Source: Anaerococcus porci
GTDB taxonomy: Bacteria; Bacillota; Clostridia; Tissierellales; Peptoniphilaceae
DNA length: 64,000 nucleotides
Assembly: GCF_009696575.1 (NCBI RefSeq)
Contig: NZ_VULQ01000007.1
Coordinates: forward strand, 42,029 to 106,028
Direction: 5' to 3'
The notes under the pieces are model-generated. The model did not search any database, was not told where the DNA came from, and saw only the letters and a program-made list of their open reading frames with translations. Shown piece after piece: positions 54,138-63,199 of this stretch (positions within the stretch are counted from its first letter, which is position 1; each line of letters starts with the position of its first letter). Position numbers and translations under genes: made by a program.

Positions 54138-54192
54138 AAAACTTACTCCAAAAAGACAGATGGAAAATCAGACTTTTGGAGTAAGTTTTTAT
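54138..54192. terminator. bidirectional terminator
   Basis: ACTTACTCCAAAA ... TTTTGGAGTAAGTTTTTA, with AAAAAA on the left arm, so it can stop both the ArsC-like gene (plus) and thiN (minus). Confidence 0.85.
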
Positions 54193-54205
54193 ATAGCAAG
54201 TTTTA

Positions 54206-54823
54206 TTAGATGAATGCTGATTTTCTTTCATAAATTACAAGAAGCATCCCATTAGAAAACTTGATTTCAAATGGTTTATTTAAAGTTTCATTAGAAACTC
54301 CAAGGCTTTGATAAGATTTAAGATTGTAATTGTTAAGCTCATATTTTAAATTCTTAAGAGATAGATCTTTTATATCATCTTCGAGAGCAAAGACTGATAC
54401 ATAAAAATCATCTATATATTCTTCTTCCTTAAAATCTTTATTTATTATAAAGGCAAGCTTGTTCTTGCTTTTTAAACTTATATTTATACCTTTTTTCTTA
54501 AATTCAAAAAGAATTTTAATATTTGCAATAGTATGAGATAGCCTTCCACCAAGGCCACCATAAACTATTATATTTTTATAGTTCTTTTTTATAGCAATTT
54601 CTAGGGCGGCGTAAAGGTCTGTCACATCTTTTTCGGGTTTCAGAACAATCTTATCAGGATAATTTGGTTCAACAGATGAGTCAAAGTCTCCAATTATAAG
54701 ATTAGCTTTTAGAGCGTTCAAATATGTGTATCCTCTATCAACCCCTATTACATAATCATTTTTTTCAATTTTATCAAAAAATCCATCATAGTCTCCACCA
54801 GCAAATATAAAGCACTTTTTCAT
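54206..54823 (-). CDS. thiN: thiamine pyrophosphokinase
   Basis: 205-residue TPK that makes thiamine diphosphate from thiamine and ATP. Motifs are FAGGDYDGFF, VIGVDRGYTYL, LIIGDFDSSVE, KDVTDLYAALEIAI and YGGLGGRLSHTIANI. There is no TPP riboswitch upstream. A TATAAT-like -10 on the minus strand lies at 54845-54840, and AGAGGTGAT precedes the ATG. In many Firmicutes thiN follows rsgA-rpe; here it is alone. Confidence 0.92.
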   Translation of the reverse strand: MKKCFIFAGGDYDGFFDKIEKNDYVIGVDRGYTYLNALKANLIIGDFDSSVEPNYPDKIVLKPEKDVTDLYAALEIAIKKNYKNIIVYGGLGGRLSHTIANIKILFEFKKKGINISLKSKNKLAFIINKDFKEEEYIDDFYVSVFALEDDIKDLSLKNLKYELNNYNLKSYQSLGVSNETLNKPFEIKFSNGMLLVIYERKSAFI

Positions 54824-54921
54824 ATATCACCTCTATTTCATTATAACATGTATAATAATAGAATAAAGTAAATAAGATGGTAAAATATAGGTAAAAGAAA
54901 AAAGGAGGTCTATTTTAATAA

Positions 54922-56121
54922 ATGAGAAAATTAGACGAAAAAAACTCGCAATTATTAAGAGTAATCCTAATTTCCATATTGGTATTTTTTGGTTTTTGGT
55001 ACATAAATAATGTAACTAATGCCATAGCTATTTTTATAGCTGTAATACAACCATTTATAATAGGATTTATGATTGCTTTTTTAATTAATCTACCTATGAA
55101 TTTTTTTGAAAATAAGGTGTTTTCAAAGATATTTAAAACAGATAAAACAAAAAAACTAATTCCGATTTTTTCTCTTATCTTATCATGGATATTAGTAATA
55201 TTGGGAATAAGCTTATTCTTAAATGTTCTTATACCTAGAATATCTGCTTCAATTTCAGCCTTGATTGATAAGTTTCCGGTATTTTTAAACCAAATAATTG
55301 ATTTTTTAAATAGTTATGAAATAACCAAAAGATTTGCAAGTGATGCCCAACAATTTATAAATCAAATAAACCGGGACAGTACAGTTGTTCAAATAAGAGA
55401 TTATTTCTTAGGTGAAGCTGGAAATATATTTGATAAAACTACAAGCATAATAAACTCAGTATCATCAACAGTGATTACAGTTATAACTGCAGTAATCTTT
55501 TCTATATTTGTCCTTATAAATAAAAAGGATCTTAAGATATTTGGAAATAGGATAATTTATTCTATATTATCAAAAGATAAAGCAAACTATCTTAATAGAG
55601 TATTTTCTCTATCATATTCAAGCTTTGCATCATATATAAATTCTAAGGCTCTATCAAGTTTTATACTAGGAGTATTAGTATTTATAGGCATGCTAATCTT
55701 AAATATCCCATTTGCTGCTATGGCTGCAATTTTAGTTGGAGTTTCAGACTTTATTCCTTATGTAGGACCAGTTATAGCCACAGTTACATCAATGATTCTA
55801 ATCTTTATAGAATCTCCATTTAAATCTTTGGTATTTTTAATTTTTGTTCTTGTTATTCAACAAGTTCAAGAATCAATAATTTATCCTACCATAGCTGGGA
55901 AGTCTATAGGTCTTCCTTCAATTTGGGTAATTGTATCAATTACTATAGGAGCAAGTTTATTTGGTATAGTTGGAATGATAGTATCAATACCTATAGCATC
56001 AATCATATTTACTCTAATGAATGAGAAGATGGATAAGAGTTTAGAAAAAAAGAATATAAGTGATAAGGAAATAGAAATAATAAGTGAAACTGTCCATTAT
56101 AAAAGAGAAGTGGAAGAATGA
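54922..56121 (+). CDS. AI-2E family transporter (PerM-like permease)
   Basis: 399-residue membrane protein with about eight helices. Family signs are VGVSDFIPYVGPVIATVTSM (the DFIPYxGP motif), QQVQESIIYPTIAGKSIGLP and FGIVGMIVSIPIASI. A large extracytoplasmic loop follows helix 3 (NQIIDFLNSYEITKRFASDA). The function of most members is unknown; some are proton/sodium antiporters or export AI-2. GGAGGT lies 12 bases before the ATG, rather far. The stop overlaps the next gene by 4 bases. Confidence 0.88.
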   Translation: MRKLDEKNSQLLRVILISILVFFGFWYINNVTNAIAIFIAVIQPFIIGFMIAFLINLPMNFFENKVFSKIFKTDKTKKLIPIFSLILSWILVILGISLFLNVLIPRISASISALIDKFPVFLNQIIDFLNSYEITKRFASDAQQFINQINRDSTVVQIRDYFLGEAGNIFDKTTSIINSVSSTVITVITAVIFSIFVLINKKDLKIFGNRIIYSILSKDKANYLNRVFSLSYSSFASYINSKALSSFILGVLVFIGMLILNIPFAAMAAILVGVSDFIPYVGPVIATVTSMILIFIESPFKSLVFLIFVLVIQQVQESIIYPTIAGKSIGLPSIWVIVSITIGASLFGIVGMIVSIPIASIIFTLMNEKMDKSLEKKNISDKEIEIISETVHYKREVEE

Positions 56122-56735
56122 GATTGAAAAAATCCCTACCAGGAGAATTCGTTCCAGTAAATGATGGCAATAAAACTCTTTTTGGTGGCTATCAAAATAT
56201 GTTAGGAAAACTTGGAGTATCTAAATTTTATAGGGATAGATCCTGTGTTGTTACAGCTTTTACTAATGTCTATCTCTACCTATTTAGACCAGATGAGAAA
56301 TTTTCATTCGAAGACTATAATCACTATCATTATTGGTTTTTCAAGATCTTAAGACCTAAAATTTACGGGATTCCTACAGCAAGAATCCTAGATTTCAAGT
56401 TAAATAGGTTGAGAAAATCTTACTATCTAAGGCTTAAATCACATATCTTAGAAGATATCCCAATTAAAAGAAAATCAATAGATGAGATAAGTTCATTTAT
56501 AAATTATGCCATAAGTCATGATCTTCCCCTTATATTTTTTAACTGGCTTAGCCCTAAAATTAAATTTCTGGCTCACCATGGAGTGACTATTACTGAGATT
56601 ATAAAAAAAGATGATGATTATGTTTTAACTATATCATCTTGGGGAAGACTTTACAGATTGAGTCTAAAAGAGTTTTTAAGCCAGCCTCGTACCTATACTG
56701 GCTTCATATATTTTGAAAAAGAAAATATAAGCTAA
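56118..56735 (+). CDS. unknown protein with a papain/C39-like pattern
   Basis: 205 residues, no family recognised with certainty. RDRSCVVTAFTNVYLYLF (Cys ~43) recalls the Cys helix of C39-type peptidases. FLAHHGVTITEIIKKDDDYV followed by LTISSWGRLYRLSLKEFLSQ recalls their His strand and the following D/N-x-W-G element, with Ser where Asp/Asn is usual. There is no signal peptide. It is translationally coupled (ATGA overlap) to the AI-2E-type permease, so the two may act together. Peptidase activity is only a suggestion. Confidence 0.6.
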   Translation: MRLKKSLPGEFVPVNDGNKTLFGGYQNMLGKLGVSKFYRDRSCVVTAFTNVYLYLFRPDEKFSFEDYNHYHYWFFKILRPKIYGIPTARILDFKLNRLRKSYYLRLKSHILEDIPIKRKSIDEISSFINYAISHDLPLIFFNWLSPKIKFLAHHGVTITEIIKKDDDYVLTISSWGRLYRLSLKEFLSQPRTYTGFIYFEKENIS

Positions 56736-56890
56736 AGAGGCTGTTGCAAAATTATGAATTTATAAATTTACATCTTACAAGTTATTCATAGAAAATTTGA
56801 AAATAGTCTGTCTATTCATGGAGGCTAAATTGTCTTAGAGTAGCTTGTAATGATTTTGAAACGATTAATTCATTTTGCAACAGCCTCTTT
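56734..56890. mobile_element. 157-bp MITE-like inverted repeat
   Basis: Ends AAAGAGGCTGTTGCAAAAT and its inverse ATTTTGCAACAGCCTCTTT are perfect 19-bp inverted repeats. The arms continue to pair imperfectly inward for about 70 bases each (for example TTACAAG...TTGTAA and AATTT...AAATT). There is no coding capacity. GGCTGTTGCAAA ends are like those of several IS families (for example IS1182-like). It starts at the stop codon of the preceding gene and its T-rich end could also serve as terminator. Confidence 0.7.
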
Positions 56891-56947
56891 TTAAGAATTA
56901 TTTTTTATTAGAATGGGTAAATAACTGATAAAAGGTGAGAGGTTATT

Positions 56948-58474
56948 ATGAAAAAAAATAAAAGATTTAAAAGGTCAAATGGAATAATCATGCCGATATT
57001 TTCCTTGCCATCAGATTATGGAATAGGAACTTTTGGGAAGGAAGCCTACAAATTTATCGACTTTTTAGCAAAAGCTTCTATAGGGTATTGGCAAATTTTA
57101 CCCCTTGGACCTACAAGCTATGGGGATAGTCCTTACCAGTCTTTTTCATCTTTTGCAGGAAATCCATACTTTATAGACCTAGACTTATTAAGTGAGGATG
57201 GCCTTATAGAAAAGGATGACTATAGTAAATTAAACTTTGGAGAATATGAGGAATCTATTGATTATTCAATTCTTTATAATATAAGGTTTAGGATACTAAA
57301 AAAGGCTTATGAAAACATAGATAATAACTTAAAAGAAAAAATAGAAGAATTTAAAAAAGAGGAAGAAGAGTGGCTTAAGGACTATTGTCTATTTATGGCT
57401 ATCAAAAAAGATCAATTGGATATATCTTGGATAGACTTTGACAAAGACTTAAGGGATAGAAATCCTAAAGCCTTAAAAGATTTTACTAAAAAACATATAG
57501 ATGATATTAATTTTTATGCATTTATTCAATATGAATTTTTTAAGCAATGGAAAAATCTTAAGGCTTATGCAAATAGAAAACATATAAAAATTATAGGAGA
57601 TTTACCTATTTATCTTGCTCTAGATAGCGCAGATGCTTGGGCAAATACCAAAATTTTAAAACTTGATAAGGATGAAAAAAAACCAGACTTTGTAGCTGCA
57701 GTACCACCAGATGCCTACTCAGAAGATGGCCAACTTTGGGGAAATCCAATCTATAATTGGGAAAGCTTAGAAGAGGATGGTTTTAAATTTTGGATGGATA
57801 GGATAAGAATAAATTTAAGGCTTTATGATATACTAAGACTTGACCATTTTAGAGGATTTGAATCCTACTATGAGGTGCCAGCTACAGACGAAAATGCTAA
57901 GTATGGAAAGTGGAAAAAGGCTAAGGGAGATGAGTTTTTTAAAAAAATTAAAGAAGAATTCAAGGATGCAGAATTTATAGCAGAAGATTTAGGCTTTATT
58001 ACAAAAGAAGTAGAAGATTTGAAAAATAAAGTAGGTTTTCCTGGAATGAAGGTAATCCAATTTGCCTTTGGTGAGGATTTTACATCAGAATATCTTCCAC
58101 ATAATTATGAGAGAAATTCCATAGTCTATGCATCAACTCATGATTCAGACACTCTAAAGGGATGGTTTGATAATCTTGATGAAAAAACAAAAGAAATGGT
58201 AGTAGATTATTTTGATATAAAAGAAGATGAAAGCGTAAATTTTAAAATTATAAGAGCACTTATGGCAAGTGTTTCAGATATAGCAATATTTCAAATTCAA
58301 GATTTACTAGAGCTTGGCAATGAAGCAAGGATTAATAAGCCTGGCATTTTGGGCGAAAATTGGCAATGGAGGCTAAAAAAAGATATATTGGATGAAGAAT
58401 TGTCTGAAAAGATAAAAAGTCTTGCAAAATTATATGAAAGAGGAAATTATGAAAATAAAATTAAACAAGAATAA
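56948..58474 (+). CDS. malQ: 4-alpha-glucanotransferase (amylomaltase)
   Basis: 508-residue GH77 enzyme that rearranges maltodextrins. Motifs are GIIMPIFSLPSDYGIGTFG, YWQILPLGPTSYGDSPYQSF, KIIGDLPIYLALDSADAW, ILRLDHFRGFESYYEVPA (nucleophile Asp in LDHFRG), AEDLGFIT (acid/base Glu in AEDLG) and YASTHDSDTLKGWF. GGTGAGAGG precedes the ATG. It overlaps the phosphorylase gene by 26 bases, so the two are made together to degrade glycogen or maltodextrin. Confidence 0.95.
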   Translation: MKKNKRFKRSNGIIMPIFSLPSDYGIGTFGKEAYKFIDFLAKASIGYWQILPLGPTSYGDSPYQSFSSFAGNPYFIDLDLLSEDGLIEKDDYSKLNFGEYEESIDYSILYNIRFRILKKAYENIDNNLKEKIEEFKKEEEEWLKDYCLFMAIKKDQLDISWIDFDKDLRDRNPKALKDFTKKHIDDINFYAFIQYEFFKQWKNLKAYANRKHIKIIGDLPIYLALDSADAWANTKILKLDKDEKKPDFVAAVPPDAYSEDGQLWGNPIYNWESLEEDGFKFWMDRIRINLRLYDILRLDHFRGFESYYEVPATDENAKYGKWKKAKGDEFFKKIKEEFKDAEFIAEDLGFITKEVEDLKNKVGFPGMKVIQFAFGEDFTSEYLPHNYERNSIVYASTHDSDTLKGWFDNLDEKTKEMVVDYFDIKEDESVNFKIIRALMASVSDIAIFQIQDLLELGNEARINKPGILGENWQWRLKKDILDEELSEKIKSLAKLYERGNYENKIKQE

Positions 58475-60824
58475 ATTTATGGAAGATTATATTGAAAATC
58501 TTCAAAGGATAACGCTTAAAAATTTTGAGGATACTTCGGATAAGGATAAGTACTTTGCCTTATGTGATACAATCATGGAAAGAATAAACCAAGAATGGAG
58601 AGATTGTAAAAATAAGACTAAAAAAACAAAAAAGGCTTACTATTTTTCAGCTGAATTTTTAGTTGGAAGATCTTTAGGAAATAATTTGATAAATCTTGGA
58701 ATCTATGATGAAGTTAAAGAATTATTAGATGAAATTGATATAGATTTTGAATCAATAGAAAACTTTGAAGATGATGCTGCCTTAGGAAATGGTGGTCTTG
58801 GAAGACTTGCGGCTTGTTTTATGGACTCTGCGGCAAGCCAAAAAATTGACATGTATGGCTATGGTGTAAGATATAGGGAAGGACTTTTTAAGCAAAAAAT
58901 TGAAAATGGATTCCAAGTTGAAGAGGGAGACCATTGGATAAAAGATGGAGATGGTTGGTCAATAAGGGTTGAATCAGATTCAAAAATAGTTAAATTTAGA
59001 GATCAAACAGTAAAGGCAGTTCCATATGATATGCCAATGCTAGGTTTTGAAAATGGTCAAGTAAATACTCTTAGACTTTGGCAATCTGAGCCATTTGAAG
59101 AGTTTGACTTCTCCTATTTTAATAACTTCCAATATGATAAGGCGGTAGAAGAAAAAAATAGGGCTGAAGATATAACAAGGGTACTTTATCCAAATGATAT
59201 TCAAAGAGAAGGAAAAGTATTAAGATTAAAACAACAATACTTCTTTTGCTCAGCATCAATCCAAGATTTGGTAGAAAAGTATAAAAAATATTTTGAAAAT
59301 GATCTACAATTTGAAAACTTTCCAAAATATCATGTAATTCAATTAAATGACACCCACCCAATTGTAGCAATTCCTGAGCTAATAAGGGTCTTAGTTGACG
59401 AAAATGGTATAGACTTTGATAGGGCCGTAGAGATTACTAAAAAGACATTTGCTTTTACTAACCATACAGTATTGCAAGAAGCTCTTGAAACATGGCCAAA
59501 GGATATTATGCTTGAAGTATGTCCAAGATGCTTTGATATAATTGAGAAGATAAATGACAAGCTTGTAGAAGATTTCAAAGCAAAGGGATTATCAGAAGAG
59601 GCTATAGATCCTTATAGGATAATAAGATATGATCAAATAAGAATGGCAAATCTTGCCATAGTTATGTCTATATCCGTAAATGGAGTAGCAAAACTCCACA
59701 CAAAAATCCTAAAAGATGATACTTTCAACCATTGGTATAAGATTATGCCTGAAAAGTTTAATAACAAAACAAATGGTATAACACCAAGAAGATGGTTAGT
59801 TTATTCAAATATAAGACTATCAAATTTTATAACAGATAAACTTGGTTCAGATGATTGGAAATATGATTTAAATAAGCTAAAAGAGCTTGAAAAATATCTA
59901 GAAGATGACAAGGTGCTAGAAGAGATAAATCAAATTAAATATGAAAATAAAAAGGATCTTGCAAGATATATCCTAGAACAAGAAAACATAGTTATAAATC
60001 CAGATTCTATATTTGATATTCAAATAAAAAGAATACATGAGTACAAAAGACAACACTTAAATATCCTTCATATAATAAACTTATACCATAGGATTAAGAA
60101 AAATCCTGATATGAACTTTTATCCAACAACATTCATACTAGGAGGAAAGGCAGCCCCAGGATATTTCAGAGCTAAGGCCATAATAAAGCTTGCCAATGAA
60201 GTTGCAAGGGTTATAAATAAAGACCCAGATGTTAATAAAAAGTTAAAAGTTGTATTTATAGAAAATTATAGAGTATCCTATGGTGAAAAACTCTTCCCAG
60301 CAGCAGATATATCTGAACAAATATCAACAGCAGGAAAAGAAGCGTCAGGAACAGGTAATATGAAATTTATGCTAAATGGTGCCTTAACTCTTGGAACCTA
60401 TGATGGAGCAAATATTGAAATATTCGAAAAAGCAGGAGTTGAAAATAACTACATATTTGGAGCCAAAGTAGAAGAATTAAACTCTATTAGAGATTCATAT
60501 AGCCCTAAAGAATACTATCACAAAAATTCTGACATAAAAGATGCAGTAGACTCCTTGGTATCAGGAGAATTAAATGATGATAATTCCTATATGTTCCTTG
60601 ATATATATAATTCTTTAATAAATCCTCAAGGTGGAGAGAAAGCAGACTCATATTTCTTACTAAAAGACTTTGAAGACTACAAAAAAGTCCATGAAAAGAT
60701 AAATGAAGAATATAGTGATAGGAAAACTTGGGCTAGAAAAGCTCTTAAAAATATAGCAAATGCAGGCTATTTCTCATCTGATAGGACAATCCTTGAATAT
60801 GCTAAAGATATCTGGAAAATCTAA
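58449..60824 (+). CDS. glgP: glycogen/maltodextrin phosphorylase
   Basis: 791-residue GT35 phosphorylase releasing glucose-1-phosphate. Motifs are FSAEFLVGRSLGNNLINLG, DDAALGNGGLGRLAACFMDS, HVIQLNDTHPIVAIPELIRV and the PLP site EASGTGNMKFMLNGALTLGT (Schiff-base Lys), followed by YDGANIEI. I start at ATG 58449, which has AGAGGAAATT upstream and begins the conserved part; an in-frame ATG at 58422 lies deeper in malQ. ATG overlap with malQ shows coupling. No glycogen synthesis genes are in the window. Confidence 0.95.
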   Translation: MKIKLNKNKFMEDYIENLQRITLKNFEDTSDKDKYFALCDTIMERINQEWRDCKNKTKKTKKAYYFSAEFLVGRSLGNNLINLGIYDEVKELLDEIDIDFESIENFEDDAALGNGGLGRLAACFMDSAASQKIDMYGYGVRYREGLFKQKIENGFQVEEGDHWIKDGDGWSIRVESDSKIVKFRDQTVKAVPYDMPMLGFENGQVNTLRLWQSEPFEEFDFSYFNNFQYDKAVEEKNRAEDITRVLYPNDIQREGKVLRLKQQYFFCSASIQDLVEKYKKYFENDLQFENFPKYHVIQLNDTHPIVAIPELIRVLVDENGIDFDRAVEITKKTFAFTNHTVLQEALETWPKDIMLEVCPRCFDIIEKINDKLVEDFKAKGLSEEAIDPYRIIRYDQIRMANLAIVMSISVNGVAKLHTKILKDDTFNHWYKIMPEKFNNKTNGITPRRWLVYSNIRLSNFITDKLGSDDWKYDLNKLKELEKYLEDDKVLEEINQIKYENKKDLARYILEQENIVINPDSIFDIQIKRIHEYKRQHLNILHIINLYHRIKKNPDMNFYPTTFILGGKAAPGYFRAKAIIKLANEVARVINKDPDVNKKLKVVFIENYRVSYGEKLFPAADISEQISTAGKEASGTGNMKFMLNGALTLGTYDGANIEIFEKAGVENNYIFGAKVEELNSIRDSYSPKEYYHKNSDIKDAVDSLVSGELNDDNSYMFLDIYNSLINPQGGEKADSYFLLKDFEDYKKVHEKINEEYSDRKTWARKALKNIANAGYFSSDRTILEYAKDIWKI

Positions 60825-60849
60825 GAAACCAAAGAAAAAAGAATAAAAA

Positions 60850-61644
60850 ATGAATAAAAACATAATAATAGGTGTACTAATACCATTCCTAGGTACAAGC
60901 TTAGGGGCGGCCATGGTATATCTTATGAAAAATGAGTTAAGTAACAAAGTCCAAAAATCCCTAGCAGGTTTTGCAGCAGGAGTAATGGTCGCTGCAAGTA
61001 TATGGTCTTTAATAATACCAGGAATGGACATGGTAGAAAATCAAATGGGAAGAATGGCATGGATTCCTGCAGTTATAGGATTTGCAGTAGGTATTGCCTT
61101 TCTATTATTTTTAGACAATGTAATACCCCACCAACATGTAGATAGTAATGTGCCAGAAGGCCCTAAAAGTAGTTCAATGCGAAAAACAACCATGATGGTT
61201 CTTGCAGTAATAATCCACAATATACCAGAAGGAATGGCAGTAGGAGTATCTTTTGCTGGAGTATTGGCAGGAGAGACAAATATTGCTATGGCATCTGCTA
61301 TAGTACTATCAATAGGCATAGCAATCCAAAATTTCCCAGAAGGGGCTATAATATCAATGCCTTTAAAAAGCCAAGGAATAGGAAAGCACAAGGCCTTTGG
61401 AATGGGAGTATTTTCAGGAGCAGTAGAGCCTATGGCTGCCATAATCACTATACTTTTGTCTCAAATAATGATACCAATTTTACCATATTTGTTAAGCTTT
61501 GCTGCTGGTGCTATGCTTTATGTAGTAGTAGAGGAACTAATACCAGAAGCAACAGGAGAAGGGAAAGACCATACAAACCTCGGAACAATCTGGTTTTCAG
61601 TAGGTTTTTCGGTAATGATGATTTTGGATGTTATGTTAGGATAA
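60850..61644 (+). CDS. ZIP family metal transporter
   Basis: 264-residue zinc/iron permease with eight membrane segments. The metal-path motifs are AVIIHNIPEGMAVGVSFAGV (helix 4, HNxPEG) and GIAIQNFPEGAIISMPLKSQ (helix 5), with EELIPEA in helix 7. A His-containing loop (DNVIPHQHVDSNVP) lies between helices 3 and 4. It moves Zn, Fe or Mn into the cell. The ribosome site is poor. It follows glgP by 25 bases without a terminator between. Confidence 0.92.
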   Translation: MNKNIIIGVLIPFLGTSLGAAMVYLMKNELSNKVQKSLAGFAAGVMVAASIWSLIIPGMDMVENQMGRMAWIPAVIGFAVGIAFLLFLDNVIPHQHVDSNVPEGPKSSSMRKTTMMVLAVIIHNIPEGMAVGVSFAGVLAGETNIAMASAIVLSIGIAIQNFPEGAIISMPLKSQGIGKHKAFGMGVFSGAVEPMAAIITILLSQIMIPILPYLLSFAAGAMLYVVVEELIPEATGEGKDHTNLGTIWFSVGFSVMMILDVMLG

Positions 61645-61662
61645 AAGTGAGAAATCACTTTT
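61643..61662 (+). terminator. hairpin terminator after ZIP gene
   Basis: AAAAGTGA GAAA TCACTTTT overlapping the stop region; short T tail. From 61665 to 61870 I see no gene or clear signal. Confidence 0.6.
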
Positions 61663-61874
61663 ACTAAGCATGTCGCGATTAATAGAAAGAATATATTAAA
61701 AAATTTAAAATATGGAATCAACTTAAACTCAAAGTTATGCTGTGTGGTGAATACAAAGTATTAATTAAAATTTAGAATACTTACAATATAAAATTAGGTA
61801 AAATGTAAGTTTACTAAGTTTTTTTGCAAATATGAAACATAAATAATCAATTAAATAAAAATATATTTAACGCC

Positions 61875-61910
61875 AAAAACCGGACTGATTAAATTTAGTT
61901 CGGTTTTTTC
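61875..61910. terminator. hairpin terminator upstream of GntR/ABC module
   Basis: AAAAACCGGACT, loop, AGTTCGGTTTTTTC. It isolates the following module from upstream transcription; the minus strand also has a T tail. Confidence 0.8.
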
Positions 61911-61921
61911 ATTTTAAAATA

Positions 61922-61969
61922 TTGACTTTTATAATTTCTGAGTATAATGTATATATATAGTATATACTA
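61922..61969 (+). promoter_or_regulatory. promoter and operator of GntR/ABC module
   Basis: TTGACT (61922) with TATAAT (61943), a short 15-base spacer, then the palindrome AGTATATACT (61959-61968) within TATATATAGTATATACTA. The palindrome lies over the start site, the expected place for autorepression by the YtrA-type regulator encoded next. Confidence 0.55.
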
Positions 61970-61981
61970 AAGGTGGCCAAA

Positions 61982-62350
61982 ATGAATATAATTATTTCAA
62001 ACAAAATCGATAAGCCAATTTATGAGCAAATAAAAGATCAAATAAAAGCCTTGATTATAGGTGGAAAACTCAAAGAAGATGCAGCTTTACCAGGGATGAG
62101 GTCTTTGGCAAGTGATCTTAAGGTATCACTTATAACTACAAAAAGAGCCTACAATGACCTTGAGGCTGAAGGTTTTATATATACAGTTCCTGCCAAGGGA
62201 TCTTTTGTAAAAAGCTTAAATAAGGATTTTATCTATGAAGATAGTCTTAAGAAAATAGAAAAAAGCTTTGAAGATGCAATGAATGTGGCTAAATCTATAA
62301 ACTTATCCAAAGATGACTTAATAGAAATTTTGGATAATCTCTACAATTAG
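61982..62350 (+). CDS. GntR family (YtrA subfamily) regulator
   Basis: 122-residue winged-helix repressor. ISNKIDKPIYEQIKDQIKAL, then LKEDAALPGMRSLASDLKVS, LITTKRAYNDLEAEGFIYTV and PAKGSFV are textbook YtrA-type GntR, with a short helical C-terminus instead of a ligand domain. I start at ATG 61982 with AAAGGTGG upstream; a GTG at 61973 lies in that site. It probably represses its own ABC operon through the palindrome at 61959. Confidence 0.92.
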   Translation: MNIIISNKIDKPIYEQIKDQIKALIIGGKLKEDAALPGMRSLASDLKVSLITTKRAYNDLEAEGFIYTVPAKGSFVKSLNKDFIYEDSLKKIEKSFEDAMNVAKSINLSKDDLIEILDNLYN

Positions 62351-62359
62351 GAGGACACT

Positions 62360-63199
62360 ATGACTTATGCAATAGAAATTAAAAATTTAAACAAATCCTA
62401 CAAAAACTTTTCCTTAAAATCTATTAATCTAAGACTAGAAGAAGGAATTGTTATGGGACTTATTGGAGAAAATGGAGCAGGAAAGACAACACTTATTAGG
62501 TCAATTTTAGGTTTCACATCTTACAAAGGAGATATTAAAATCTTTGGTAAAGGTATGAATAAAGGCTTAAAGGAAGATATAGGCGTAGTAATTGGAGATA
62601 AGTTTTTTACTGAAAAATTAAAACTCAAAAAAATTGATGAAGTAATGAACTCTTTCTATAAAAATTGGGATTCAAACTATTTCTTTGATTTATGTAAAAA
62701 ACTTGAAATTCCAGATAAATCTTTTAAGAAACTATCTGCAGGTAATAAGGTTAAATTGAAGATTGCAACTGCCTTAAGCCATAAGCCCAGACTTCTCATC
62801 CTAGATGAACCTACATCAGGGCTTGATCCTATTGTTCGTGCTGAGATTTTGGATATATTTTTTGACTATATAAGAAATGATGGCGTATCAATCTTATTTT
62901 CAACCCATATAACAAGTGATTTAGAAAAGATAGCTGATTGTATAGCCTACATTTCCAATGGAAAACTCGTATTTAAAGACTATAAAGATGACATAGGATT
63001 TAAATATGGAATATTAAAGACAAGCGAGGATGAGATAGGCTTATATGACGACAAATATTTTATAAAAAAGAGAGTAGGAAAATACAATATAGATGTGTTG
63101 ATAAAAGATAAAAGTGAATTTAAAGAACTTTATCCTAATTCTGTGGTTGAAAAACCAAGCATAGAGGATATTATGTTAATGCTTAAAAGGGGTATCTAA
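62360..63199 (+). CDS. ABC transporter ATPase
   Basis: 279-residue ABC protein of the YtrB/YhcH-type exporters: GLIGENGAGKTTLIRSILGF (Walker A), KLSAGNKVKLKIATAL (signature LSAGN), LLILDEPTSGLDPIVR (Walker B) and FSTHITSDLEKIADCI (switch His). A C-terminal extension of ~70 residues follows. TAGGAGGAC precedes the ATG. It shares one base with the permease start. Confidence 0.9.
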   Translation: MTYAIEIKNLNKSYKNFSLKSINLRLEEGIVMGLIGENGAGKTTLIRSILGFTSYKGDIKIFGKGMNKGLKEDIGVVIGDKFFTEKLKLKKIDEVMNSFYKNWDSNYFFDLCKKLEIPDKSFKKLSAGNKVKLKIATALSHKPRLLILDEPTSGLDPIVRAEILDIFFDYIRNDGVSILFSTHITSDLEKIADCIAYISNGKLVFKDYKDDIGFKYGILKTSEDEIGLYDDKYFIKKRVGKYNIDVLIKDKSEFKELYPNSVVEKPSIEDIMLMLKRGI

